A DNA stretch of 64,000 nt, taken from Dyadobacter diqingensis. Its GTDB lineage: Bacteria; Bacteroidota; Bacteroidia; Cytophagales; Spirosomataceae. The stretch lies in the NCBI RefSeq assembly GCF_024220585.1, contig NZ_JAMXKF010000003.1, forward strand, positions 496,001 through 560,000, read 5' to 3'. Positions 42,738 through 51,533 of this stretch are shown piece after piece. The notes below the pieces were generated by a model. It searched no databases, was not told the DNA's origin, and saw nothing but the letters and a program-made list of their open reading frames with translations. Position 1 is the first letter of the stretch, and each line of letters opens with the position of its first letter. A program made the position numbers and the translations under genes.

Positions 42738-44300
42738 TCAGATTTTTTTAGTAGTCACAGAAATTACACCGCTGCGTCCGTCTTCGCCATAGGCCTCAAT
42801 CGCCTTTTGATCCTTTAATATATTGACAGAAAGAATGTTTTCAGGGTTTATTTTCTTTAAGATATCCGGATCTTTTTCAATTTTTCCGTCGATTACATAC
42901 AAAGGATGGGTGCCGGTAATGCGAACGGATGGCTTACTGTTTTCCGAGGATTCTTCTACAATCGTTCCTCTGGTTGTCAGTGTCGTTTTAGAGCCATCCT
43001 GATTTTTGAACTGTCGGTCGATCAGAGAGGTTTTATTGCTATTTTCCGGCTCAGATTCTTCAAGTTGGAAGTTTATCGGCAGGTTATACCTCGCATTCAC
43101 AGGGACGCCATTCTGTTTGGCAGGCTCCCATTTTGGGAAGGCAGATAACACGCGCACCGCTTCCGCATCACATCCGAATCCGATTCCCTTTAATACGGTT
43201 ATGTCTGTCATTTCGCCGGTTTCTGTTACCACAAAAGAAAGAAAAACCCGTCCCTGAACATTGGCGTCTGCGGCAGCTTTGGGATATTCAATATGATCCC
43301 CAAGAAATTTATACATCGCCTTAACACCACCCGGGAAGTTGGGTTGCTCCTCAACAACCGTGTAAATTTTCTTTCCTGTCAAATCCACCGGCTTTTTCTC
43401 TGTCTTTTGTTGTCCAGACAGCTTGTCTACCGTCTCAGACAAGTCATTATTTTTTTGATCACAGCCAGCCACAAATAATGCGACCATACTAATCGTAGCA
43501 AAAGCAAACAGGTAGGAGCCAAGCATCCATTTCGAAGTGCGATTTTTATAGATCATCTGAATTCTGGTTTTAATTTGAGATGGTTTAAAAAAATGATTGG
43601 TAAGAGAAGCCACGGGTGCATTGAGTGCATAGGACACCAGGAAAGTGGCATAGTTTTCTCTGTTCGGAGCTTCCGCATCCGCCAAAAATTCGTGGATTTC
43701 CTGCAATGATTTTTTATAAATCGTTAAGATCGGATTGAACCAGAAAACAACTTTCATGAGCTCAACCAGCAGTATATCGAGGCTGTGCCGCTGCTGCATG
43801 TGCACCATTTCGTGCCGCAGGATCGCGTCAAAATGATTTTCATAATCATTACGGTTAACAACGATCCAATGCAGGAAGGAGAAAGAACCTATTTGGTTTG
43901 AATCGATGAGGATAACGGTGCAATCTTCCAGTTCAATTTCCTCGCCGTTTTGTAAAAAAACGTTTAATTGTCGGATGTTTTTAAACAACCGGAACAACAT
44001 CAGGGAAGCGCCGCAGGCATAAATCAGCCACAGCAGGTGTATCCAGGTAAAAAGATCATATTGTTCAGTCTGATTTCCGGATACGGTAAACGTTTCTGCA
44101 CTGATTTCATAAATGACCGGAATTTTAGGCGCAGATGCCGGGTAAATCAGAAAGGGGAGGGCTAACGATAAGAGCAATGCACCCATCAGGTAAAACCGGT
44201 TCCATGTAAAAAAAGTATGCTGACGAAGAAATAACCAATAACAAGCGTAGAAAAGCGTCCAATATAAACTTACTTTTCCGATATAGATCAGGAGTTCCAT
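42738..44300 (-). CDS. BlaR1-like M56 peptidase with TonB and plug-like modules (copy 3)
   Basis: 520 residues, the first gene of the trio. The zinc motif is RHEMVH (His163, Glu164, His167), with EIHEFLADAEAPNRENYA after it. The last helix runs into FVAGCDQ, a lipobox-like Cys that may be fortuitous. Unlike the other two it has no CarboxypepD_reg domain. The TonB C-terminal domain (about 312-405, FPGGVKAMYKFLGDHIEYP) is followed by a plug-like ending: PLYVIDGKIEKDPDILKKI, ILSVNILKDQKAIEAYG and RSGVISVTTKKI. It starts 245 bp after the BlaI stop. Divergence in the outer part but not in the peptidase suggests duplication followed by swapping of sensor modules. Confidence 0.87.
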   Translation of the reverse strand: MELLIYIGKVSLYWTLFYACYWLFLRQHTFFTWNRFYLMGALLLSLALPFLIYPASAPKIPVIYEISAETFTVSGNQTEQYDLFTWIHLLWLIYACGASLMLFRLFKNIRQLNVFLQNGEEIELEDCTVILIDSNQIGSFSFLHWIVVNRNDYENHFDAILRHEMVHMQQRHSLDILLVELMKVVFWFNPILTIYKKSLQEIHEFLADAEAPNRENYATFLVSYALNAPVASLTNHFFKPSQIKTRIQMIYKNRTSKWMLGSYLFAFATISMVALFVAGCDQKNNDLSETVDKLSGQQKTEKKPVDLTGKKIYTVVEEQPNFPGGVKAMYKFLGDHIEYPKAAADANVQGRVFLSFVVTETGEMTDITVLKGIGFGCDAEAVRVLSAFPKWEPAKQNGVPVNARYNLPINFQLEESEPENSNKTSLIDRQFKNQDGSKTTLTTRGTIVEESSENSKPSVRITGTHPLYVIDGKIEKDPDILKKINPENILSVNILKDQKAIEAYGEDGRSGVISVTTKKI

Positions 44301-44545
44301 GGCTAACGGATGGTTTTTAAGGTTAGGTTTTACATTTTGCTAATCAATTCATTTTCAATTTTTTATTGAATTTTGTTGATCTGTATCGGGTGTTTGGCAA
44401 AAGCAAAAAATCGGGTAAAGAGAAAAGAAAGTATCTCTTTTAAAGACAAGGGGGTATTGTGTAAGCGTCCCGGTTTATGGGCAAAATCTTACAGGAAGGT
44501 TTACTATTATTTCAATTCAGCATTTCCATGGCTAATAGCACGCTG

Positions 44546-44917
44546 TTATTCGTTTTTGTGATCGTTGATCAGTTTCATGATCTCATCCAGGTCTTTCGTT
44601 TTCAGGTCATTGTCTTTCACGAAAAATGAAACCAGATTTGGCAGCGAGTTATCAAAATAATTGGTCATCAGCTGCTGCATTTCGTAACGTTTATACTCTT
44701 CCTCCGTAATCAGCGGGTAGTATTCATGTGTTTTTCCGTAAGCCGTATAACCCACCACTTCTTTCTTTTCCAGAATACGGATAATGGTTGATACCGTATT
44801 GTATGCCGGTTTTGGCTCAGGCATTTCTGCCAGTATGTCTTTTACAAAGGCCTTTTTTAATTGCCAGAGTATTCGCATGATCTCTTCTTCTGCGCGGGTT
44901 AGTGTCCGAATTTCCAT
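44546..44917 (-). CDS. BlaI/MecI/CopY family repressor
   Basis: 123 residues, the standard BlaI length. The winged-helix DNA-binding domain occupies 1-75: LTRAEEEIMRILWQLKKAFV, then AYNTVSTIIRILEKKEVVGYT with the recognition helix, then a dimerisation tail. In BlaI the repressor is cut by the cytosolic M56 domain of BlaR1; three such peptidases lie directly downstream. The promoter at 44961-45005 has two dyads that fit operators, so self-regulation is likely. Whether target genes include a beta-lactamase cannot be said; none lies in the window. Confidence 0.92.
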   Translation of the reverse strand: MEIRTLTRAEEEIMRILWQLKKAFVKDILAEMPEPKPAYNTVSTIIRILEKKEVVGYTAYGKTHEYYPLITEEEYKRYEMQQLMTNYFDNSLPNLVSFFVKDNDLKTKDLDEIMKLINDHKNE

Positions 44918-44960
44918 AGGAATATATTGTTGTATTTATAGGAGTTTAAATGATGATGTT

Positions 44961-45005
44961 CAAAGTTAATACTATTCAATTAGTTTTACAACTATTTTAT
45001 TAGTT
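44961..45005 (-). promoter_or_regulatory. BlaI promoter with two candidate operator dyads
   Basis: On the minus strand a -33 TTG (44991-44989) is followed by exactly 20 nt and then TAACTTTG (44968-44961), a perfect Bacteroidota promoter. Two 15-nt copies, AACTAATAAAATAGT (45005-44991) and AACTAATTGAATAGT (44985-44971), repeat every 20 bp and overlap the -33 element and spacer. Each has ACTA/TAGT half-sites. They are good BlaI operator candidates. Confidence 0.65.
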
Positions 45006-45067
45006 ATAACAAAAAAAACGTAAGATATTTTTAAATAAACAGAATAAAGCTGGCTTAACCAACAAAA

Positions 45068-45095
45068 AAGCGGCAGGGGAGTTTCCCTGCCGCTT
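45068..45095 (-). terminator. Terminator after pyruvate kinase
   Basis: Arms 45068-45078 and 45085-45095 form an 11-bp perfect stem 24 bp past the pyk stop, with an A-run on the left as U-tract for the minus strand. Confidence 0.8.
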
Positions 45096-45118
45096 CCATT
45101 AATACGGATGAAAATAGC

Positions 45119-46558
45119 TTATTCTACTACGCTCAACTTCACTGTATTTGTTTTGCGTTGTTTTGAAACCGGCATGCTCAATGTATTGATAAACACATCG
45201 CCTTTTTTCAATTCGCCTTTTTCGATAAGGAAAAGTTTGATGTCTTCGATAAGATCATCTGTTGACACACCCTGATCTTTATCGTAATAGAATACTTTTG
45301 TTCCCCAATATAGCGCCAATGTATTCATCAACACCTTATTAGATGTGAAAATCAATAAGTTCGCTTTTGGACGGTGGTGAGACAAACGGAAAGAAGTATA
45401 TCCAGAACGTGTGATACCGATAATAGCCGTTGCATTGGTATCACGTGCCAAACGACATGCGCTCATCACAACATTGTCATTCAATTTATCCTGACCTGGT
45501 TTTTCGTTTACAAATGCGTGGTATTTGAAATATACGTTGTTTGTATTTTCTTCAACCTTTTCAATCGTACGGCTCATGCTTTCAACCGCCAGCAATGGAT
45601 ATTTTCCGGAAGCTGTTTCAGCACTTAACATCACGGCATCAGCACCATCAAGAACCGAGTTCGCAACATCATTAAGCTCTGCGCGTGTTGCACGTGGGCT
45701 TTCGATCATACTTTCCAACATCTGCGTTGCAACGATAACCGGTTTGCCTGCTTTGTTACATTTCTCAACGATCATTTTCTGGATCATCGGAACTTCTTCT
45801 GCCGGAAGTTCAACACCCAAATCACCACGGGCAACCATGATAGCATCAGCAGCTTCGATGATTTCGTCGATGTTTGCGATTGCCTCAGGTTTTTCAATTT
45901 TAGCTACCAAACGGGCGAATTTGCCTTTGTTGGCGATATATTCCTTTACTTTCAACACTTCAGACGCGGTACGCACAAATGAAAGCGCTACCCATTCCAC
46001 ATCATGTTCCAGTCCGAAATCTAAATCTTCGTAATCTTTTTGTGTTACAGAAGGCATAGAAACGCGGGTATTCGGAAGGTTCACACCTTTTTTAGATTTC
46101 AGCAAACCGCCGTAAACCACTTGTGTGATTACGTCGCTTCCGTCAATTCCTGTTACCAGCACTTCAAGTTTTCCATCATCCATCAAAATGCGGTCTCCGA
46201 TTTTAACGTCATTATACATTCCGTCATAAGGAGTACTTACTTTTTCAGCCGTTCCCAATACTTCTGTATTAGAAAGAATAAGCTTGTTTCCAGCCTCGAT
46301 CAACACACCATCTTTTTCAGCTACGAGCCCGATACGGATTTTTGGTCCTTGTAAATCCTGTAAAATAGCAAGGTTCAATCCGAATTCTTCATTGATTTCA
46401 CGAATGGTAGTAAGCCTGGCCAGGTGGTCTGCGTGCGTACCATGAGAAAAATTAAGACGAAATACGTTAACGCCGGCAACTGCCAGGGAATGAAGCATTT
46501 CTTTTGTTTCTGATGTTGGGCCTACGGTAGCAACGATTTTGGTTTTCTTGGAAGACAT
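45119..46558 (-). CDS. pyk: Pyruvate kinase
   Basis: 479 residues, normal length. The start KIVATVGPTSETKEM, LNFSHGTHADH (substrate binding), VEWVALSFVRTASEVL and the hallmark MVARGDLGVELPAEEVP are present; KIEKPEAIANI holds the catalytic Lys. The C-terminal domain (about 350-479) is complete. It converts phosphoenolpyruvate and ADP to pyruvate and ATP, ending glycolysis. The start is 30 bp after the priA stop, so the two may be cotranscribed. The sequence is well conserved and the codons look even, as for an abundant enzyme. Confidence 0.97.
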   Translation of the reverse strand: MSSKKTKIVATVGPTSETKEMLHSLAVAGVNVFRLNFSHGTHADHLARLTTIREINEEFGLNLAILQDLQGPKIRIGLVAEKDGVLIEAGNKLILSNTEVLGTAEKVSTPYDGMYNDVKIGDRILMDDGKLEVLVTGIDGSDVITQVVYGGLLKSKKGVNLPNTRVSMPSVTQKDYEDLDFGLEHDVEWVALSFVRTASEVLKVKEYIANKGKFARLVAKIEKPEAIANIDEIIEAADAIMVARGDLGVELPAEEVPMIQKMIVEKCNKAGKPVIVATQMLESMIESPRATRAELNDVANSVLDGADAVMLSAETASGKYPLLAVESMSRTIEKVEENTNNVYFKYHAFVNEKPGQDKLNDNVVMSACRLARDTNATAIIGITRSGYTSFRLSHHRPKANLLIFTSNKVLMNTLALYWGTKVFYYDKDQGVSTDDLIEDIKLFLIEKGELKKGDVFINTLSMPVSKQRKTNTVKLSVVE

Positions 46559-46588
46559 AGAGTTAATTGCAGTATGATATGAATTTAC

Positions 46589-49084
46589 TTAAACACAATC
46601 CACGTCTATCACGACATGGACGCCTTTTATGGTTTTATCGGTTAGAATATCGATGACTTTTTCTTGTATAAACGACTTTGCCGCCTTAAAATTAATCTTT
46701 TCTCGTTCAAGTTTAATGAGAATGTCGAACAAAAACTGATTTCTTACTCTTTCCACCAGCGGAGGCTCTGGTCCGAGAACCCGGCTTTTGCCTAAATTGA
46801 CTGTTAATTTTTCGGCTAAAACTGTGGCTGCACGTTTTGATGTACCTTCATCAACGTGTTTGACGGTGATCTTTATCAGCCTGGTAAATGGTGGATAATG
46901 AAACTGTTGGCGTTCCAGGATTTCTGCTTCATACATGCCGACATAGTCGTTTTGTATAATTCTTTCTAGGATTTTCTGTGAAGGATTTGCTGTCTGAATC
47001 AATACCTTTCCCGGTTTGTCTGCCCTTCTCCCAGCCCGGCCGCTAACTTGGGTTAACATCTGAAACGCACGTTCGGATGCCCTGAATTCGGGGAAATGGA
47101 TAATGCGGTCGGCATCAAAAATTCCAACCATACTTACATTATCAAAATCGAGGCCTTTGCTGACCATTTGGGTACCCACCAGTATATCTGTTCCGCCTTC
47201 TTCAAATTCCTGAATAATTTGCTGATATGCATTTTTTGCACGGGTTGTGTCGAGATCCATGCGTTGCACCCGCGCAGCCGGCAAGAGTAAACCTAGTTCT
47301 TCCTCGATTTTTTCGGTACCATAACCAATGGTTTTCACCTTTGTTGAACCACAAGCCGGACAAGTTCTGGGGACCTCTTCTTTATGGCCGCAATAATGGC
47401 AGCGAAGCTCCCGGACTTTCATATGATAAGTCAGGCTCACGTCACAATTGGCGCACTCCGAAATCCAGCTGCATTCTTCACATTGCATGTACGGAGAATA
47501 ACCCCGCCGGTTCTGGAACAGAATGGTTTGTTCCTTATTGTTCAAATTGGTTTCAAGATGCTGGAGTAACACGGATGAAAATTCATTTTTCATCGTGCGT
47601 TGCTTTTTCTCTTTTTTTGTATCAACCAAAAGAAAAGTTGGCAGGGCAGCATTTCCAAAGCGCTGGTTCATTTCAACCAGGCCATATCTTCCGCTCCTTG
47701 CATGGAAATAACTTTCCAGTGAGGGTGTGGCGGACCCCAGCAAAGTTTTTGCCTTGTGCATATAAGCCATGATCACTGCGACATCGCGGGCGTTGTATCG
47801 CGGTGCTGGGTCATGCTGCTTGTAGGATGTTTCGTGTTCTTCATCTACGATGATCAGCCCAAGATTGTCAAAAGGTAAAAAGATTGCAGAACGGACACCT
47901 ACAACAAATTGAAATTTTCCATCCAGAATGCCTTTCCAGACTTCAACCCGTTCATTATCTGAAAATTTGGAGTGGTATATTCCCATCTGGTCGCCGAATA
48001 CTTTTCGTAACCGGACAACGATCTGAGTGGTTAGCGCAATTTCAGGCAGGAGGAATAATACCTGTGAGCCGCTATCCAAAGCCTGTTTGATCAGCTCGAT
48101 ATATACCTCTGTTTTTCCGCTTCCCGTGATGCCGTGGAGCAATACCACTTCCTTTTCTGCAAAGGAGTCGTGGATTTGACGGAAGGCGGTCTGCTGGCTT
48201 TCCGTTAAATTAATTTCGGCAGTTTGTCCAAGCGGAATATCTGCAAAGCGGGAAACGACGATTTCAAACTGCTCAAAGACTCCCTTTTTGATCAGGGTTT
48301 GCAGCGCAGAATCAGAAACACCATTGTCCTGCGAAAAAATCGTCTTGTCAAGTCCTCTTACATTCAATTCCGCATTGTTATGAACAGGAACATGACTCAG
48401 ATAGCGCATCAGAATATCCTGTTGCTTCGGTGTTTTATCAAGCGAAGTTGTAAGCGCCATTAACGAGCTTTCCGAAGTAAAGGCAGTCGTTAAGCGTATT
48501 TTTTTTACAATTTTCGGTTTGTATTTCTCCTTAACTTCTTCAAAAAGAATAACAGCGCGTTTACCAACCAGCGACTTTATGATCGCCGTAATATTGGTTT
48601 GGTTGACCATCCTTGCTACTTCCTCATAGGAAAGTGTAGCATGTTTTTTTATTTCATCCAGAATAAACCGCTCCTGATCGGTCAGTAACTCTTCGTAGTC
48701 AAATTCAGGGTTATGCTGAATACGCGACTGGCTTGTGATTTTCAGACCGGCGGGTAAAGCCACGTTCAGAACTTCGCCGATATTGCATAGATAATATTCT
48801 GATATCCAGTTGAAAAGTTCTAGCTGACGGGTAGTGACAATCGGCTCGTCGTCCAGTAATTCGAGGATGTATTTGGCCTGGTATTGTGTCGGTGGATTCG
48901 CGTGCAGATTGGCAACGACAGCGGTAATAACCCGGTTTTTCCCAAATTGTACAATGACCCGCGCACCAACCTTAATCATTTCCGACATATTTCTCGGGAC
49001 TCTGTATGTAAAGAGTCTGGGAACAGGAACCGGCAGGATCAGATCGGCAAATAAGGTGATTTCGTCCTCAAAAAGGGAGGTCAT
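46589..49084 (-). CDS. priA: Primosomal replication restart helicase PriA
   Basis: 831 residues from the ATG at 49084; the frame runs up to a TTG at 49099 with no sign of use. The N-terminal 3'-DNA-end binding domain (about 1-105) is followed by a helicase core with Walker A LLHGITGSGKTEVYIELI, Walker B LIIVDEEHETSYKQH and motif VGTQMVSKGLDFDNV. The zinc-binding insert has four pairs of Cys (CEECSWISECANC; CHYCGH; CPACGS). PriA reloads the replication fork after arrest. It precedes pyk and lies 98 bp after a toxin/antitoxin pair. Confidence 0.95.
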   Translation of the reverse strand: MTSLFEDEITLFADLILPVPVPRLFTYRVPRNMSEMIKVGARVIVQFGKNRVITAVVANLHANPPTQYQAKYILELLDDEPIVTTRQLELFNWISEYYLCNIGEVLNVALPAGLKITSQSRIQHNPEFDYEELLTDQERFILDEIKKHATLSYEEVARMVNQTNITAIIKSLVGKRAVILFEEVKEKYKPKIVKKIRLTTAFTSESSLMALTTSLDKTPKQQDILMRYLSHVPVHNNAELNVRGLDKTIFSQDNGVSDSALQTLIKKGVFEQFEIVVSRFADIPLGQTAEINLTESQQTAFRQIHDSFAEKEVVLLHGITGSGKTEVYIELIKQALDSGSQVLFLLPEIALTTQIVVRLRKVFGDQMGIYHSKFSDNERVEVWKGILDGKFQFVVGVRSAIFLPFDNLGLIIVDEEHETSYKQHDPAPRYNARDVAVIMAYMHKAKTLLGSATPSLESYFHARSGRYGLVEMNQRFGNAALPTFLLVDTKKEKKQRTMKNEFSSVLLQHLETNLNNKEQTILFQNRRGYSPYMQCEECSWISECANCDVSLTYHMKVRELRCHYCGHKEEVPRTCPACGSTKVKTIGYGTEKIEEELGLLLPAARVQRMDLDTTRAKNAYQQIIQEFEEGGTDILVGTQMVSKGLDFDNVSMVGIFDADRIIHFPEFRASERAFQMLTQVSGRAGRRADKPGKVLIQTANPSQKILERIIQNDYVGMYEAEILERQQFHYPPFTRLIKITVKHVDEGTSKRAATVLAEKLTVNLGKSRVLGPEPPLVERVRNQFLFDILIKLEREKINFKAAKSFIQEKVIDILTDKTIKGVHVVIDVDCV

Positions 49085-49182
49085 TGGCTGAGTAGGCAAA
49101 AATTTTGTTTATTAAAAAGAGGGGCAAGTTACGATTTTATTGGCTTAATGCTCCTTTTGAACGTTATCTATCTAATGTTCGT

Positions 49183-49482
49183 CTATTGAATTTTCTTTTT
49201 TCTTGGATGCTGGCGTGTATCAAAAACGGCAAGTAAAACAATCTGATTTTTATGGATTTTATATAACAGAAGGTTATGTTTTGTAATTACTGCTTCCCGA
49301 ATTGAACTACCGGAAGAAACGCTGCGGAATGTATGAGGATGTCTTGTAATTTGATCGATGATCTTCTCCGTCTTTATGATAAAATCTCTTACGAAAGCAT
49401 CCGTCCAGTTTTCTTGCAGATAATAAATTACGTCATGAAAGTTCTCTAATGCCTTCGGCGACCAGAAAATGTCTAAAGCCAT
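49183..49482 (-). CDS. ParE/RelE-type toxin
   Basis: 99 residues. The pattern MALDIFWSPKALENFHDVIYYLQENW and FRSVSSGSSIREAVITKHNLLLYKI, ending ILAVFDTRQHPRKKK, is typical of ParE/RelE-superfamily toxins (the final R-x-x-P-x-K loop is common). The family attacks gyrase or ribosome-bound mRNA; the exact target is not visible. It begins inside the upstream antitoxin gene (10-nt overlap), the usual tight coupling. It probably forms a stable complex with the antitoxin. Confidence 0.88.
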   Translation of the reverse strand: MALDIFWSPKALENFHDVIYYLQENWTDAFVRDFIIKTEKIIDQITRHPHTFRSVSSGSSIREAVITKHNLLLYKIHKNQIVLLAVFDTRQHPRKKKIQ

Positions 49483-49700
49483 TTCTTATAGGTTTCTCTC
49501 GCTTGTGCATGTTGGATGCCTTGCCCCATATCTATTTGTTTTACAGATTCTTTTACATCCGTAATAACTTTGTCTGGGAGGTCCCCCCATTCTTCGGAGT
49601 CAAAACTTTCAAATACAGATTTTATCGCATCAATGATGTTTTTATCTTCCGTATCCAGCAGCCTTTTAGCCAGTTCTATTTTTTCAGCCTGAATATCCAT
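49473..49700 (-). CDS. Antitoxin partner of the ParE-like toxin
   Basis: 75 residues, acidic and helical: LAKRLLDTEDKNIIDAIKSVF is the pattern of antitoxins found with ParE-like toxins in Bacteroidota, followed by SFDSEEWGDLPDKVITDVKESVKQIDMGQG, a toxin-binding tail. It is the first gene of the pair and overlaps the toxin by 10 nt. A TAAATTTG box at 49706-49713 on the minus strand sits so close that the mRNA would be nearly leaderless. The DNA-binding fold was not assigned. Confidence 0.85.
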   Translation of the reverse strand: MDIQAEKIELAKRLLDTEDKNIIDAIKSVFESFDSEEWGDLPDKVITDVKESVKQIDMGQGIQHAQARETYKKWL

Positions 49701-49741
49701 AGTATCAAATTTACGTTTAATAGATGAAGAATAAGCTAAGA

Positions 49742-50344
49742 TTATTGAATAAATTTAACATCAATCGCCTGTGAATTCTCCCAGCTGACCATGGCGTTAA
49801 ACAAACGGATATGGCTGAAATTCTGTATATCATTTTCTGAAATAGCGGTTTCTTCAATAATCCCCGAATCCAGTAAAAATGCTCTTTGTGTTCCCGGGAG
49901 CAATGGTGTGATTGGTGTGTACCATTTGCCGTTTTGCTGAAAGGCAACGTTGCAAAAATTGGTATCGGTCACCATGCCGTTTTTGATGATCAGAATTTCG
50001 TCAGCGTCCTTTCTTTGCTCATAAAGAAAATTGAGATTACTACGGTCATTGTATTTGTAGGCATAATCCACAGTATCATCATAAACCTTCTGTATTTTCG
50101 AAATGGTCCGGGGATGATAAGGTTCCCATTTGATATTATCTACATGCTCAGCATAGGCCAACCGGCATTTGTGAGGTTGCTCCGTAACAAAATCCGGAAT
50201 TGTAATTAATTCTGAAAGTTTCCATACATCACCAAAGCCGTAAAAATCTCTTCGGGTTTTATTCAGCCGGTTTTCGTGGTATGAAAGATTAAGCAACTGG
50301 CGATTCTGAACACAGATCGTCTCAAAGCACAGGGGCTGCGACAT
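49742..50344 (-). CDS. pabC: Class IV aminotransferase, 4-amino-4-deoxychorismate lyase-like
   Basis: 200 residues from the ATG at 50344; a TTG at 50371 would extend it. PLP-binding fold-type IV features: LSYHENRLNKTRRDFYG, DADEILIIKNGMVTDTNFCN and YTPITPLLPGTQRAFLLDSG. Placed directly after pabB with a 23-nt overlap, it is the likely lyase that makes p-aminobenzoate and pyruvate from aminodeoxychorismate for folate synthesis. It is somewhat shorter than many PabC proteins (about 200 against 250-280), though such short forms are common next to pabB in this phylum. A branched-chain aminotransferase role cannot be ruled out. Confidence 0.82.
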   Translation of the reverse strand: MSQPLCFETICVQNRQLLNLSYHENRLNKTRRDFYGFGDVWKLSELITIPDFVTEQPHKCRLAYAEHVDNIKWEPYHPRTISKIQKVYDDTVDYAYKYNDRSNLNFLYEQRKDADEILIIKNGMVTDTNFCNVAFQQNGKWYTPITPLLPGTQRAFLLDSGIIEETAISENDIQNFSHIRLFNAMVSWENSQAIDVKFIQ

Positions 50345-51326
50345 GGGCGAAGGGTAAATAAACTTTGTCAATTAATTCCTGATATTCACTTTGCGCATCA
50401 CTTTTGGCTGTAATCCCGCCACCGCTTTTGAAAACAAGTTTTCCATCCTGATTTTCAATATACCGGATCATCACCGCGCTTTCGAAGTTTTCTCCATCAA
50501 AATAACCCATTACGCCCGTATAATATCCGCGCTCATAACCCTCCGCTTCCCGGATGATTTGCAGGGTACTGGGTTTGGGCGCACCGCTTATGGAACCGGC
50601 AGGGAGTAATTTGAGCAACAAATCACCAAATTCTCCATTAAAATTATCCGGTAATATTCCGGCAATTTCTGAACTGACCTGTAACAATGTTTTTTGATTG
50701 GTTTTAACCGGTTCGATATATCGATAACGTTCCACCCACACCTTGTCTGCTACGATACTGATGTCGTTTCTGATTAAATCGACGATTGTCGCATGCTCGG
50801 CTGCTTCTTTTGGATCCGAAAGAATTACTTTTTCGGCATTGGGGAAAGAGGCGTCGATGGTGCCTTTCATCGGGAAAGATGAGATTCGTTTTCCATTAAT
50901 TTTTATGAAAATCTCCGGAGAAAAACAGACGAACTGGTCTTTCAGCCAAAAACGATAAGGTGCATTGCTGAACCGGAAAATATCTTTTAACCCAAGATTG
51001 GTTTCAATCGGTGTTGGAACTGAAAGGTTTACTAAAAAGGAATTGCCCGCGCAGAGATTCCTGACAACATGCGCGAATTTTTTTTGGTAAACTTCAAATG
51101 AAACAGGATCCTTATGAAAGTAAAAATCGGGCAAAGTATCGGCTGCTACGTCAGATTTTGCATTACGGAATCCGTTGAAATCAAATAATATCTCAGAAGG
51201 ATTTATCTGATCCAGCCGCCAGGCGACCGGTTTTTGCGCTAGAAAGTCAATAAGAAAGACAAACGGAATTTTCCGCTTCCCCCAGTCATTGAGGCATTCT
51301 GAGAAATTTTGACTTACGTTTATCAA
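50322..51326 (-). CDS. pabB: Aminodeoxychorismate synthase component I
   Basis: 334 residues, the short form common in Bacteroidota. No ATG lies near the 5' end; a TTG at 51326 gives MINVSQNFSECLNDWGKRK. Chorismate-binding motifs: SFPMKGTIDASFPNAEKVIL, SDPKEAAEHATIVDLIRND, PAGSISGAPKPSTLQIIREAEGYERG (in parts) and YTGVMGYFDGENFESAVMIR. With the amidotransferase PabA (not nearby) it aminates chorismate to 4-amino-4-deoxychorismate; the next gene is the lyase. The overlap of 23 nt indicates translational coupling. Confidence 0.9.
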   Translation of the reverse strand: MINVSQNFSECLNDWGKRKIPFVFLIDFLAQKPVAWRLDQINPSEILFDFNGFRNAKSDVAADTLPDFYFHKDPVSFEVYQKKFAHVVRNLCAGNSFLVNLSVPTPIETNLGLKDIFRFSNAPYRFWLKDQFVCFSPEIFIKINGKRISSFPMKGTIDASFPNAEKVILSDPKEAAEHATIVDLIRNDISIVADKVWVERYRYIEPVKTNQKTLLQVSSEIAGILPDNFNGEFGDLLLKLLPAGSISGAPKPSTLQIIREAEGYERGYYTGVMGYFDGENFESAVMIRYIENQDGKLVFKSGGGITAKSDAQSEYQELIDKVYLPFAHVAAPVL

Positions 51327-51464
51327 TGGGAAATGAAATGATTGACCACTGCTTTTTAACAGTCAGCCAAATTACAAAGTTCAGAAACCAATGTTTTAAA
51401 TTAACAGTTAAGACTGAACAGTCAGAATACGTAAAATAGTGAAGTATTTACTGAATTTGTGTCT

Positions 51465-51472
51465 TAATTTTG
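51465..51472 (+). promoter_or_regulatory. Putative -7 box of the YpdA-like gene
   Basis: TAATTTTG matches TAnnTTTG 61 bp before the ATG at 51534. The -33 region has no clear TTG at the expected spacing. Confidence 0.4.
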
Positions 51473-51533
51473 ACTATTCCCTATAACCAAGAGGCTTTTG
51501 AAGCTTAAACATCAGATTTAGTTAAAAAGAATT

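Noticed and set aside
43440-43480. Lipobox-like FVAGC in the third M56 protein as a true lipoprotein signal
   Set aside because: It follows the last of several membrane helices in the middle of the protein, not an N-terminal signal, so lipid attachment there is unlikely.
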